From: a virus
DNA length: 64,000 nt
Direction: 5' to 3' (one strand)
Virus record (IMG/VR): IMGVR_UViG_3300001398_000002
Location: 1-64,000 of that record
The position numbers and the translations under genes were made by a program. The notes beneath the pieces are model-generated. The model made no database searches, was not told where the DNA came from, and was given only the letters and a program-made list of their open reading frames with translations. Shown piece by piece: positions 49,047-58,170 of the stretch (position 1 is the first letter of the stretch; the number at the start of each line of letters is the position of its first letter).

Positions 49047-49990
49047 GGTTTTTTGCTCTTGGCTCGTGTGGCCTCTTGTTGCGACTTGATCTCCTGCTGG
49101 ATCTTAGCGCCCTTCGGACATATTTCCTCGGTGGCGTATGGGCAGAATCGGCAGTTTTCCTTGTTGGCTTTCACGGGAAAAACCTCCCTAGCTTTGGCGA
49201 ACGGCATCACAGGCAAAGCCCGCTTCTTGCGGTCCTTGATCTCCTCAATCGTGTCCCGGACCTGAATGAATAGGCTCTGTATTTCATTGTCAGAGGTGTC
49301 CACCCAATCCATGCTCTCCGTCGGCTCGTAGCGCCAAAACAAGAAAGCCAACCGATCTGGCGCCGAGCCAAAGTTCAGCTTATATAGCATGGAATACCAC
49401 TGAAGCTGGGTAGGATCCACGTACTTATCTCGATGCTTCGAGCCCTTGCCGTCAATGATGACTAGGTCTTCGTGGGGTTTGGCACGTTGGATGATAAAGT
49501 CTGATCGGCCGCCCCAGATATCCCCGTTGGGAGCCCTGAAGTCGAGCTTGGTCTCCGCCTCTGCCCTAGGCCCCAGCAAACGATGATGCCGGATAATACG
49601 AAACCCTCTAGGGATCGTATCTCTAATGTCCGCTACCAGCTCTTCTTTGCTCTCGTACATGCCGTACGGGCTCTGGCCTTCACCATCACCCTTCCACAGC
49701 AATACACCACCCTTGCCGTACCTTGAGGGGGTTGTCTCTTTTTTGATGGCCGTGTCCACTTGGCCTTCAATCCTAGAGACCAGAATTGCCTGTGCGTTGT
49801 CTTTACGCCAGAGCTGATCCATGTAGAACTGCTCAAACAGCTGCCCTACCACTGAGCCGTAGATAGAACCTAGGCGGTCGTCCGGGCCCACCACCTTCGT
49901 CTCAGCAACGTAGCTGTTCCAATAGGCGTAATTGCAGGTCTCGTACTTCTTGTAGCCGGAGTAGGAGATGTAGAAGTTGTCGCTTTTCAT
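49043..49990 (-). CDS. RecB/Cas4-like PD-(D/E)XK nuclease with Fe-S cysteines
   Basis: This encodes 315 residues. Nuclease motifs are IWGGRSDFII (Asp164), LVIIDGKGSKH (Asp180, Lys182) and QLQWYSMLY, the RecB/Cas4-type motif III. Four Cys in Cas4/AddB order, C19 then C280/C283/C291 (CRFCPYATEEIC), should bind a 4Fe-4S cluster. It probably processes DNA ends or flaps in recombination-dependent replication with SbcCD, RecA and RecD2. Overlaps neighbours by 4 nt. A Lys/Gln-rich tail follows the cluster. Confidence 0.85.
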   Translation of the reverse strand: MKSDNFYISYSGYKKYETCNYAYWNSYVAETKVVGPDDRLGSIYGSVVGQLFEQFYMDQLWRKDNAQAILVSRIEGQVDTAIKKETTPSRYGKGGVLLWKGDGEGQSPYGMYESKEELVADIRDTIPRGFRIIRHHRLLGPRAEAETKLDFRAPNGDIWGGRSDFIIQRAKPHEDLVIIDGKGSKHRDKYVDPTQLQWYSMLYKLNFGSAPDRLAFLFWRYEPTESMDWVDTSDNEIQSLFIQVRDTIEEIKDRKKRALPVMPFAKAREVFPVKANKENCRFCPYATEEICPKGAKIQQEIKSQQEATRAKSKKP

Positions 49991-50952
49991 GACCGGGCTC
50001 TCTCTAGATAAACCTGAGCCCGCTTTCGAACCTCAGGAGCGAAATTCAGCACAGACAGGCTAGTGTCGATGTCCTTGGGAGTGTCCTCCTCGGAATCCGC
50101 CTCCATCTGTGCAACGAACTGATCAATAGCCAGGGCTTCTTTCTCCAGGCGCTCTTTGCGCTCGACATCGAAGACCTCTTCGGCCGGGAGCACAGTAAGT
50201 GGCATGGCCTTGACGGTGATCACGCCATCGGCTACCTCAATGAGGGCTACCTTGGGTGTACGCTCTAAGTTCTCCCGTACCAGCGCCCCTCGGGACACGG
50301 CGCCTTGATTGACGAAGAATCGCCCCTCCAGCTGAACGATCCCCTGATCTCGATGCCAATGCCCAAACAACAGGACATCTGGGCCACCCTCAACGATCAT
50401 GGTGTCGTACCGGAAGACAGGCTCTCCGAAGAAGTCCTCCACATTGGCCGGCGGGTTCTCCCCAGCCAGTGCGTGAACGACTGCTATCAGGCAGGTGTCC
50501 CCTGGTTGCTTCCTCGCCTCTTGAATCTCCCTGAGAGTGCGCTCCGAGCTGTACGGGAAGCCTACGATTCTAACTTGATCAAGCCCGTCCGTAAAAACCT
50601 CCTCACGAAGCTCTCGGAACACTCCGGACTCGATCAAGACTCCTAGGGGCTGTTTGGACAGGGTCGTGAGATTGTTGCCCACAATGTCGTGGTTGCCCTC
50701 CACACAGTAAACAGGGCACGGGTAATACTCGTTGTGCAGGGACATGATGTCCTTGACCAAAGCATGGGAGTTCTTCACGGCATCCTTGACGTGGAAGAAG
50801 TCGCCCCCATCCAAGACAGCCGTCGCCCCGTGCTTCCTAGCAATCTCGCCTATTTGAACGAGATTGCTCCGAATCTCCGCTGGGTAGTCGCCCTTCCACG
50901 AGGAGGGGCCCTTGTCTGCGGCATGCACGTCCGTCCGGAAGATAAATTTCAC
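49987..50952 (-). CDS. sbcD: SbcD/Mre11-type nuclease
   Basis: This encodes 321 residues from a GTG start in a GTGA overlap. Calcineurin-like metallophosphoesterase motifs are RTDVHAADKG, LDGGDFFHV, VEGNHDIVG, AVVHALAG and LLFGHWHRD, which coordinate two metal ions. The C-terminal 100 residues are acidic helical, likely to bind the Rad50 coiled-coil base. It acts with the split SbcC halves on each side to resect or open DNA ends and hairpins. Like T4 gp47. Confidence 0.93.
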   Translation of the reverse strand: MKFIFRTDVHAADKGPSSWKGDYPAEIRSNLVQIGEIARKHGATAVLDGGDFFHVKDAVKNSHALVKDIMSLHNEYYPCPVYCVEGNHDIVGNNLTTLSKQPLGVLIESGVFRELREEVFTDGLDQVRIVGFPYSSERTLREIQEARKQPGDTCLIAVVHALAGENPPANVEDFFGEPVFRYDTMIVEGGPDVLLFGHWHRDQGIVQLEGRFFVNQGAVSRGALVRENLERTPKVALIEVADGVITVKAMPLTVLPAEEVFDVERKERLEKEALAIDQFVAQMEADSEEDTPKDIDTSLSVLNFAPEVRKRAQVYLERARS

Positions 50953-52190
50953 GAGGCCTCCAGGTGCAGAGCGTGCTCGGCGTCAATTGACTGGGAACAT
51001 GCTGGGCACATCCCCAGGTCGTTCAGTTCCTTGAGGATCTCCGCCTCAAGCTTGATGACAGCTTCGAGGTCCTTCTTGGCCGTACTGTAGCTGGCCTCGA
51101 TGGCTACCACTTTGGACACCAGGATGTTCAGCCCGACCAGCTTCAGATACTTGGCTTTCACTGGAGCCTGATCCTCAACCTCAGGTACCTTCTCTAGGGT
51201 TTCCCAACCGTCCAGGGACGCTTTTAGGCTCTGAAGGCGGTTGAGCCACACCCCCATCTTGGAGAGCTTCTGAGGGCCAACCTGTAGGTTGGGGTCCTCA
51301 GGCAACGTCACAGACGTAACCCCCGACAAGCTCTGTACCTGTGGGGCTAGGTCGGACACCTTAGAACAGAAGGCGCCTATTTGGGTGAGACTGCCCGAGG
51401 TCTCTTTCAAGGGCTCTAGGTCTGGCAAGGCCGGGGCTGTTGCCTTGTTCAGCGTCGTCAAAGATAGGGTCAGAGCCTTGGCTGAAGCGACGAAGCGATC
51501 CAGCAAGTCTGCTTGGGTCTGCTTGTGCTTGGCGCCTTCCAAACGCACTTGCAGGGCGGCGGCGGCTGCCACGGCCGTATCCGAGCCCAGGTACTTCTCC
51601 AGGGACTTGTTCAAATCGACGATATCCTGCGTTCTCACCTTCCTAGTGGCCCCGCAGTCCTTACGATCCTTGACGGCCATAGCCATGGCCACATTGATCT
51701 CATCTAGCTGAGCCACATCACTAAGAACATCAGCCACCACCGTCCCAGACTTGTTCAGGAGGAAAATGGGCTCGAATTGATCTGGTATTTGAGCCAGTTC
51801 CTTACTGTCCCCCACTTTGATGGGTTGGAAGGTATCGGCTAGAAACGGAGGGGTGCCCCGATCCAGTCCCTCATACACCTGAGACACGCCCTCTTGAATA
51901 ACCGTATAGCGATTGACGTTGTCGCCCTTCTCCCAAGTAAACTCAATGGCCGAGGTCTTGACCCGGACCCTGGAGAAACACTTGCATTTCTTGGTGCCAC
52001 GAGCGGCCCTGTCACAGGCCGCTCCGTGACGTACGAAGTCAGTGCCGACAGCCCCCGTGAGGGCAAACTGAACAGCCCTCACGAGCGCACTTTTTCCAAT
52101 GTTCGAGCGGCCCACGATGACCGAGAACTTGTCGATAGTCACATCGGTATGCCTGATCGACTGGAAGTCGCTGACTTCGATTTCGATCAT
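50949..52190 (-). CDS. N-terminal half of a split SbcC/Rad50 ATPase with zinc hook
   Basis: This encodes 413 residues. Walker A is IVGRSNIGKSALVRA (about 25-39). A two-Cys insert (KKCKCFSR) occurs after the first strands, then a long helical coiled coil. The protein ends with a zinc hook CPAC (395-398, MCPACSQSIDAEH). A complete Rad50 continues from the hook down a second arm to Walker B; here the chain stops 15 residues after the hook. The second arm and Walker B are supplied by the product at 46861-47538, giving a heterodimeric head. Overlaps recA and sbcD genes by 4 nt. Clear break in one polypeptide of a standard family. Confidence 0.87.
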   Translation of the reverse strand: MIEIEVSDFQSIRHTDVTIDKFSVIVGRSNIGKSALVRAVQFALTGAVGTDFVRHGAACDRAARGTKKCKCFSRVRVKTSAIEFTWEKGDNVNRYTVIQEGVSQVYEGLDRGTPPFLADTFQPIKVGDSKELAQIPDQFEPIFLLNKSGTVVADVLSDVAQLDEINVAMAMAVKDRKDCGATRKVRTQDIVDLNKSLEKYLGSDTAVAAAAALQVRLEGAKHKQTQADLLDRFVASAKALTLSLTTLNKATAPALPDLEPLKETSGSLTQIGAFCSKVSDLAPQVQSLSGVTSVTLPEDPNLQVGPQKLSKMGVWLNRLQSLKASLDGWETLEKVPEVEDQAPVKAKYLKLVGLNILVSKVVAIEASYSTAKKDLEAVIKLEAEILKELNDLGMCPACSQSIDAEHALHLEAS

Positions 52191-53542
52191 TCTGCTGCCG
52201 TATCGTCCTGAGCTGCCTGGTCTTCGGCCACGAAGTCCTCGGTCTCGATGACCTCTTCTGAGGAGGATTCTTCTGTAGTCAAAGCTTCAAAAGCCTCATC
52301 CATCGATTCTACCAACTCGTCGTCCTCGTCCAGCTCTTCAATCGGGGCGTCATCCTTGACAGCTCTAACCACCTTGATCTTCAGTTCCTCGAAGATCGCT
52401 GGATTGTTGACTAAGTAGCTGCGGAACTTGTCCCGGCTACGTTCGTCATGACCACCGTATGAGAGGGTTGACCCTGATTTCTTGATGATGTGGGTGGCCA
52501 CCCCCGATTCGATCAGACTGTAGTAGTTGTCGATGCCGTGGCCGTACCGGATGAACAGGTCCGTGGTGTGTCCGTTCGAGCCATCAAGCCTAGACTTGAT
52601 GATCTTGGCTTGGGTATGTTGCCCAAAGTCGTACTTTTGGACCTTACCAGTGAACTTGTTTTTGCGCTCGACTTTCTCCCCTCGAAGCCTGGTGAACTTG
52701 ACACGAAGGTGGGCATAGTACTTCAGAGCCTTGCCGCCAGGAGTGTTGTCTGCGTCTGGATTTCTGGATGTAGTACTGATCAGCGCACGAATCTGATTGA
52801 TGAAGATCAGCGCCGTCCCCTTAGGGTTCGTAGAGATCGTCGGATTGTTGAACCATGTGGCCAGCTTGGGCAGGATTATGCTGAGGACACGGGCCTGAGC
52901 ACCGATGCGTTGCGGGTCGTCAAAACCCTTCTCTAGTTCCTCTTTCGGAACCATGGCCGCCACCGAGTCAATGACGATGAGATCAACACCCATCTTCAGG
53001 CCAGCCCACAACATCTTGAAGCCCTCTTCCATCGTATCCGGCTGGAACAGCATCAACTTGTTCGGGTCGAATACTACCCCAATCGAACGAGCATACTTCT
53101 GATTCAGAGCCTTCTCGAAGTCGAGGTACATGGCGATGCCGCCAGGTTGCTTCTGGATATCGGCGACAGCTTCGAGGGCAGCTGTGGTTTTGCCCGACGC
53201 TTCAGCGCCATATATTTCCGTGTAGCAGCGACGGGGGTAACCTGGACAAATCGAAGCCTTGCCGTCCTCTGCCATGGTGCCACCGATGAGGTGATCTAAG
53301 AGGAAGCTGCCGGTGGATACGTAGGGGAGAGCACTCTTGTCCTCGCCCACGATCTTCTTGCCGGTGCTTCTGAGGATGGCTGCTCGGGCCATCGCCACAC
53401 GCTTGGCAGCATCTTCGTCAGCAGCCTTGGCGGCCGGAGTCTTGGCAGCTGCCTTTGGGGGAGCTTTGGGGGCAGGTGCCTGAGCACTCACTTGAGAACC
53501 TTGATCTTCAGAGCCTTCTGGTGGTTTCTTGCGCTGAGCCAT
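52187..53542 (-). CDS. recA: RecA-type recombinase
   Basis: This encodes 451 residues. A Pro/Ala/Lys-rich N-terminal extension of 50 residues precedes the core. Walker A is IYGAEASGKTT (ending near 120), the glutamate-like EKALN follows, Walker B is VDLIVIDSVAAM, and L2 lies around LIFINQIRALISTTSRNPDA. The C-terminus is strongly acidic (EEVIETEDFVAEDQAAQDD), as in RecA and UvsX, and likely regulates DNA binding. It drives strand invasion for recombination-dependent replication. Overlaps the RuvC-like gene upstream by 55 nt, and the SbcC half by 4 nt. Confidence 0.93.
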   Translation of the reverse strand: MAQRKKPPEGSEDQGSQVSAQAPAPKAPPKAAAKTPAAKAADEDAAKRVAMARAAILRSTGKKIVGEDKSALPYVSTGSFLLDHLIGGTMAEDGKASICPGYPRRCYTEIYGAEASGKTTAALEAVADIQKQPGGIAMYLDFEKALNQKYARSIGVVFDPNKLMLFQPDTMEEGFKMLWAGLKMGVDLIVIDSVAAMVPKEELEKGFDDPQRIGAQARVLSIILPKLATWFNNPTISTNPKGTALIFINQIRALISTTSRNPDADNTPGGKALKYYAHLRVKFTRLRGEKVERKNKFTGKVQKYDFGQHTQAKIIKSRLDGSNGHTTDLFIRYGHGIDNYYSLIESGVATHIIKKSGSTLSYGGHDERSRDKFRSYLVNNPAIFEELKIKVVRAVKDDAPIEELDEDDELVESMDEAFEALTTEESSSEEVIETEDFVAEDQAAQDDTAAE

Positions 53543-54207
53543 TTTACTAGTTCCTCTTCTTCTGGAATGGGGGGTATCTTGGAGTACCGGAAGAACCTGT
53601 CGTCCTCTCGGAATATCAGCCCTGCCTTGACCGTTCGACCTGCCTTCGCCCCCTTTTGGTAGGTGTGCACTCTAGCGAAAGAGCGCAGCTCCGAAGGTGT
53701 TAGGTCTTCATCTGTAATCAGCTGCGACTCCCTCTTCCAAAAGCGGGCTGCGCTTCTGGCAATGAGGTAGGCGTCAGCTTCATTGTGGTGCCACTTCTTG
53801 ATCTGAGTATCAGACTTCGCCGCTTCCACCATGTCACCCTTGTCCATCGTTCCTCGACGGACGTTAGGGTCCATCTTGGCCAGCATTTTCAGGGTTGTCG
53901 GATCGAAGTAGACAACGTCTTTCCGACAAAGGTGGAGGGCTTCATTCACGTACAGGAACAGGCCATACAGGCCTTCACTGAAGCTCTCTCCGTAAGGAGG
54001 GGATTCTACGCCCACAGCCTCAATAGGGTACTGCCCTATCAGGGTTATCAGCGCGTCACGAATTGCAGCATAACGCTCAATGAACAGGGCGTTTGCATCT
54101 GTGATGAACTGTCCCTTGGCCAAGACTCGGCTGGGGCCCACAACATTGGAGTTGTGAACTGCCCAGCCGAATCCGGTCAAAGACGGATCAAGTCCTAGGA
54201 CGATCAT
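53488..54207 (-). CDS. RuvC-like Holliday junction resolvase
   Basis: This encodes 239 residues from the ATG at 54207 (MIVLGLDPSLTGFGWAV), the usual RuvC start; a GTG at 54228 inside a hairpin is an alternative. The acidic RNase H-like sites are Asp in LGLDPSLTG, Glu in VGVESPPYGE, and Asp in HHNEADAYLIARSA. The C-terminus has a basic tail (QKALKIKVLK). It should resolve four-way junctions made by RecA. It overlaps recA by 55 nt. Some phage RuvC-like proteins act in packaging, but the context here is recombination. Confidence 0.82.
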   Translation of the reverse strand: MIVLGLDPSLTGFGWAVHNSNVVGPSRVLAKGQFITDANALFIERYAAIRDALITLIGQYPIEAVGVESPPYGESFSEGLYGLFLYVNEALHLCRKDVVYFDPTTLKMLAKMDPNVRRGTMDKGDMVEAAKSDTQIKKWHHNEADAYLIARSAARFWKRESQLITDEDLTPSELRSFARVHTYQKGAKAGRTVKAGLIFREDDRFFRYSKIPPIPEEEELVKWLSARNHQKALKIKVLK

Positions 54208-54210
54208 GAC

Positions 54211-54228
54211 GTGGGGCCGGAGCCCCAC
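54211..54228 (-). promoter_or_regulatory. Hairpin between SSB and RuvC-like genes, near a start codon
   Basis: Minus-strand GTGGGGC TCCG GCCCCAC is a perfect 7-bp stem with a 4-nt loop lying three bases before the ATG at 54207. A TGGA element sits just 5' of it. Folding would bring that element to within a few bases of the ATG, as known for T4 gene 38. No U tract follows, so it is not a normal terminator. Confidence 0.45.
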
Positions 54229-54234
54229 TCCAGA

Positions 54235-55086
54235 TCAGACCTGGTCCATCAAGTTGCCGAAGTCTCCGCCGTCCATGGTGGTATCGACACCGCCACCGTC
54301 GGAAATTCCGAGCTTGATCTTCAAGTCGGCGGTGCTCATTTCACGGAATGGCACCAACTTCTCGTAGATCGGGAGAGCCTTCTCCAGCACCCTTGTTTGG
54401 AACTTGTCGTTGATCCGCCACAGAGCCTTGCCTGCACCATCAATGTCGAAGTTCTGGAACTCCGTATTGGTGCACTTCAGGCTGAGATCCTGCATGCAGA
54501 TGTTCAAGTCGTTCGAACGAAGCGACTCCGCCACTTCATGCAAGCGGCGAAATATCTTGTTGCTGAAGCGCCACGGGGTGACGGTCCAGTTGGTAGGAAG
54601 CTGGTCTTTGATCGGCTCGCCTTCGCGAGTGGTCGGGTAAACGATGAGGCAAGTTGTGAAGTAGGTCTTCATATCGCCCAACGTCTTCCAAACCGAGTCG
54701 GCCTCGGGTCCGTCCTTACCCAATCGGGAAACGACATAACCGACGCCCTCCTTGTAGTGCGCCTCTATTTTCTTGAAGCGGACGTTGTTGAGGTCCAGCT
54801 TGTCCCCGCCGGTTAGTTGGTCGGCGGACTTACCCAGTGCTTCAGCCTTCTTGGCGAAGACACCGTTTACGGCGGCAAGTATTTCTTCCTTCGTGGCCTG
54901 GGGGTTCTTCTTCCGGACAGCCCTGACGACAGAGGCTTCGAGCGGATTGAAGTACACGAGGGACACACGGTAGGTGCGGCCTTTCTCCCCTTTGAACCAC
55001 TCTAGTTGGTTCGAACGGGCGTGCTTCTTGTCTTCTGCACCAAGACCTACATCGTCATCGTAGTTCGTATCGAGATCTATTTCCAT
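54235..55086 (-). CDS. Putative ssDNA-binding protein (gp32-like role)
   Basis: This encodes 283 residues starting MEIDLDTNYDDD, with GTAGGAGC upstream. The core has strands with basic and aromatic residues (LEWFKGEKGRTYRVSLVYF, YFTTCLIVYPTTREGEPIKD, NWTVTPWRFSNKIFRRLHEV) fitting an OB-fold-like ssDNA-binding surface. The C-terminus is acidic (MDGGDFGNLMDQV), as expected for a tail that recruits partners. There are two Cys outside any zinc spacing. Position upstream of ruvC and recA supports SSB, but no family signature is certain. It might instead be another recombination mediator. Confidence 0.5.
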   Translation of the reverse strand: MEIDLDTNYDDDVGLGAEDKKHARSNQLEWFKGEKGRTYRVSLVYFNPLEASVVRAVRKKNPQATKEEILAAVNGVFAKKAEALGKSADQLTGGDKLDLNNVRFKKIEAHYKEGVGYVVSRLGKDGPEADSVWKTLGDMKTYFTTCLIVYPTTREGEPIKDQLPTNWTVTPWRFSNKIFRRLHEVAESLRSNDLNICMQDLSLKCTNTEFQNFDIDGAGKALWRINDKFQTRVLEKALPIYEKLVPFREMSTADLKIKLGISDGGGVDTTMDGGDFGNLMDQV

Positions 55087-55192
55087 GATGGTTTCTTGCT
55101 CCTACTGCTGATTGAAAAGGGTCCTCACCACCTACAAATTAGGTTGTTGGGTAGGGGTGTGAACTCGTTATTGGCTACTACACCGTGTGCAA

Positions 55193-55963
55193 TCAAAGAT
55201 TGTCAAACACTGCTGAATAATCGTCGCCTTCCAAGAATTTTTCGACTGCCATGCTGTCCTCAGACTCCGCAGCTGTCATTGCCTTGGGCTCTTCAGCAGG
55301 GGCCACCACTACTGATTGTGGGTCCTCATCCTCCTCAATAATTTCGCCCGCGCCTAGCAGGCCTATAGGCTCCGCAGAGCCTTCCAGAAGCTGTAGAAGC
55401 TCCGAGTCGTCGATAGAGAAGCTATCGGCCGTCACAGGGCCCTTTGAAGGGGCTCTGTAGGATGACTTACGGGAGGTTTCCGTTTCATCCCCATAAAAGG
55501 CGCCTGTTCTCAGTTCAGAGTCAATGAGGGCCTTCTGCATGCGAATGGCGCTCATTGTATTGTCCAACTCCTTATGGCGGTGTCGGATGGCTTTGTCCAC
55601 GAATCCAAGCTCTTTTACCTGGTTCTTTAGCTTCAGTATTTCAGCCCGTTCTTCCCTTAGAATCAGGTTGATCATGGCCTTTCGATCCTCAATATTAGGG
55701 AGACGAGTCACCCTTGCATCGTCAGCCAATAAGCCATCCGAGCTGATCAGGAACGCCGCTTCTTTGGCATCCAGCTCGGTCTCAATAGACGACTTCTGGC
55801 GGTGCACCTCATGCACCATATTGCTGGCTATATTGAGGTAGCCGCGGGTCCTTGCAATCAGGTCTTGCAAGTAAGCAGGACCCATCGATACGGGATCCCT
55901 GGATAGTTCGACTACCAGGTCCCCTAATTGATCATAGATGGCTTCGATGCGTTCTTGCTTCAT
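55193..55963 (-). CDS. Helical acidic-tailed protein in the recombination cluster
   Basis: This encodes 256 residues. Residues 1-150 are alpha-helical with long heptads (LIARTRGYLNIASNMVHEVH, EERAEILKLKNQVKELGFVD). The C-terminal 100 residues are acidic and disordered, ending DYSAVFDNL. There are no ATP or nuclease motifs. It lies between the SSB-like and RecD2 genes. A mediator role like that of UvsY, which loads RecA-type recombinase onto SSB-coated DNA, is possible but is inference from position and helical character only. It overlaps the helicase stop by 4 nt. A gap of about 106 bp follows before the SSB gene. Confidence 0.6.
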   Translation of the reverse strand: MKQERIEAIYDQLGDLVVELSRDPVSMGPAYLQDLIARTRGYLNIASNMVHEVHRQKSSIETELDAKEAAFLISSDGLLADDARVTRLPNIEDRKAMINLILREERAEILKLKNQVKELGFVDKAIRHRHKELDNTMSAIRMQKALIDSELRTGAFYGDETETSRKSSYRAPSKGPVTADSFSIDDSELLQLLEGSAEPIGLLGAGEIIEEDEDPQSVVVAPAEEPKAMTAAESEDSMAVEKFLEGDDYSAVFDNL

Positions 55964-58170
55964 GATTTGTCTCCGACAGGTACGCCCACAGCTACCAGAT
56001 TGCCTGCGATGGCCTTTGACAAGACCGTGTTCCTACGTACTACCTTGTTGTTCTCAATCGCCTTCTGAATAGCCGTCTCTTCGCCAATTAGCCAGACGCG
56101 CTTCTTAGCCCTAGTGACCGCCGTATACAGAAGGTTGCGTTGCAGCATGCGGCCCTGAGTCCGAACGATTGGGAGGATGATGGTATCGAACTCAGAGCCC
56201 TGGCTCTTATGGACTGTGATGGCGTAAGCCAGTCTCAACTTAGAGCCCGCTACCCCTTCAGGGAAGCTGATGTCCTCTTCCAACTGCGACCCCAACCCAT
56301 GGATCTTCACAATTAAGGTGTCCTTGTTCACGTAACGCAACTTGCCCACGTCTCCGTTGTAGACCTTGAGCTTGTAGTCATTTTGGATGACCATGAGACG
56401 GTCGCCCTCTCTGAACCTCTGTTTACCGTTAGACCACTCTTTAGGACCAGAGGGATTCAGGGCGTCACGAAGCATCTCATTGAGGTTGTCTACCCCCACG
56501 ATGCCATCGTACTTGGGTGATAGCACTTGAAAGTTGGCGTCCCGTGACTTGAGCTTGACAGCCATCTCCACGATCAAACTTGCGATCCTAGCCTCATCAC
56601 TGAGCCTGACGAACTTGAATTCCGATTCCTTTTTAGGGTCAGCCAGCTCAGGCATCTTCCCAGAGTTTATCCTGTGAGAATTGGTGACGATCTCCCCCTG
56701 AGAGTCCTGGCGAAAGATCTCAGTTAGCTTGACATGGGGGACCGACTTGCAGTCGATGAGTTCTCGAAGAACGTTTCCCGGGCCTACCGAGGGTAGCTGA
56801 GCGTCATCCCCCACCAGAACGACCCTGGTGTCCGAACGCAAAGCACTCAGAAGCCGGTAGAGCAGCTCCTGATCCATCATACTGGCTTCGTCGGTGATGA
56901 CCGCGTCTGTCATGAAGTAGTTGTTCTCGTGGCACCCCCAGGCGCTGCCGTCGTACTTGAGGGCTCTGTGCACCGTGGACGCCTCGTGGCCCGTCACCGA
57001 CGCCAGACGCTTAGCCGCAATGCCTGTAGGAGCCATGAGCTTGAAGCTCACCTTAGCCTCCTCCAAAAACCTCACGAGGGCTCTCAGGACGGTGGTTTTT
57101 CCCGTGCCAGGCAGCCCCGTAATCACCAGAGCCCTGTGTTTGGACAGCAGTTCTACCGCCTGTCTCTGAGCGTCAGAGAGGCGAATGTGGTGGGACTTCT
57201 CATAGGCTTCTATGAAGGCGGACGAGTCTACCCCAAGAGGGATGGACTCTGTAAGCAGGGTGGCAATGTACTTGGCGCTTTTGCGCTCAAACTCGAACAG
57301 CTGAGGTAGGTACAGGCCTGCCTCCACATCGAGCATCACCGCCTTGTGTTCTACTAGCTCGACAACCGCAGCGTCGTATACCTTGGCCGGCTCGGCAAGC
57401 GACAACACCAGACTGTCCTTCTTGGCCAACTCCGCAATGTGCTCGCTCAATTCCCCTCTGCGTAGGTAGAGGTGCCCTTGCTTGGCAGCTTCCTGAAGAG
57501 CCCAGAGCACCAGCCCTTGTATGCGCCTGTGGTCACTAAACTTACAGCCCAGGTTCATCGCCAGCTTGTCTATTTTGGCGAACGAAAACCCCAATATTTC
57601 CATCAAACGATACGGGTTCTCTGCAACAATCCTGGGGGCGTCGGCTCCAAAACGAGCCATGGCCGCCTGGACCTCCATGGCCCCTAGACCCCCCTCCCGA
57701 AGCAGTACGGAGAGGTCTCGTGTTGATAAGGCAGTCTCCCAACCCAGGACTGCCTTAGACATACTCTCTTTGGAGACATCCGGGTAGAACCCTTCCGGAG
57801 CCTCGATCACGACATCGGCTAGTTTGGTGAGCTGCTCGTAGGTAGACACACCGTGGGTTTTAACCAAAGCATCTACCACTCTAAAATCTGCGAACTCCTT
57901 CACACACGTTTGTAGGAAATCGGAGACCTCCGCGGCCGTGTCTCCCCAAGGTTGCCAAGTCTGGATGAGGAACTCCTGACCGTACTTCTTACTGGTGGCC
58001 CATTTCCCCACCAGCTCGATGGCAATGCCTGCCTTTATTTGGAGCAGCCCATATAGGTTACCCTTGACTTTGACCGGTCGACCACCGCCGTCCGGATCGA
58101 AATTCAGGATGTAGTACCCGTCCTGGCTGAACACGACCGAGTACACACGGCCCCGTAAAGTATCAGACAT
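55960..58170 (-). CDS. recD2: RecD2-type SF1 DNA helicase
   Basis: This encodes 736 residues from the ATG at 58170. The N-terminal 330 residues include RecD2-type helical repeats (APRIVAENPYRLMEILGFSF). Helicase motifs are Walker A TGLPGTGKTT (about 350-360), the Q-like DAQRQAVELL, Walker B ITDEASMMDQELL, motif III GDDAQLPSVGPGN, motif IV EIFRQDSQG and motifs V-VI AITVHKSQGSEFD and LLYTAVTRAKKRVW. It unwinds 5' to 3' on ssDNA, probably in recombination or fork restart. It overlaps the ligase stop by 8 nt. It could partly replace a missing replicative helicase. Confidence 0.92.
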   Translation of the reverse strand: MSDTLRGRVYSVVFSQDGYYILNFDPDGGGRPVKVKGNLYGLLQIKAGIAIELVGKWATSKKYGQEFLIQTWQPWGDTAAEVSDFLQTCVKEFADFRVVDALVKTHGVSTYEQLTKLADVVIEAPEGFYPDVSKESMSKAVLGWETALSTRDLSVLLREGGLGAMEVQAAMARFGADAPRIVAENPYRLMEILGFSFAKIDKLAMNLGCKFSDHRRIQGLVLWALQEAAKQGHLYLRRGELSEHIAELAKKDSLVLSLAEPAKVYDAAVVELVEHKAVMLDVEAGLYLPQLFEFERKSAKYIATLLTESIPLGVDSSAFIEAYEKSHHIRLSDAQRQAVELLSKHRALVITGLPGTGKTTVLRALVRFLEEAKVSFKLMAPTGIAAKRLASVTGHEASTVHRALKYDGSAWGCHENNYFMTDAVITDEASMMDQELLYRLLSALRSDTRVVLVGDDAQLPSVGPGNVLRELIDCKSVPHVKLTEIFRQDSQGEIVTNSHRINSGKMPELADPKKESEFKFVRLSDEARIASLIVEMAVKLKSRDANFQVLSPKYDGIVGVDNLNEMLRDALNPSGPKEWSNGKQRFREGDRLMVIQNDYKLKVYNGDVGKLRYVNKDTLIVKIHGLGSQLEEDISFPEGVAGSKLRLAYAITVHKSQGSEFDTIILPIVRTQGRMLQRNLLYTAVTRAKKRVWLIGEETAIQKAIENNKVVRRNTVLSKAIAGNLVAVGVPVGDKS

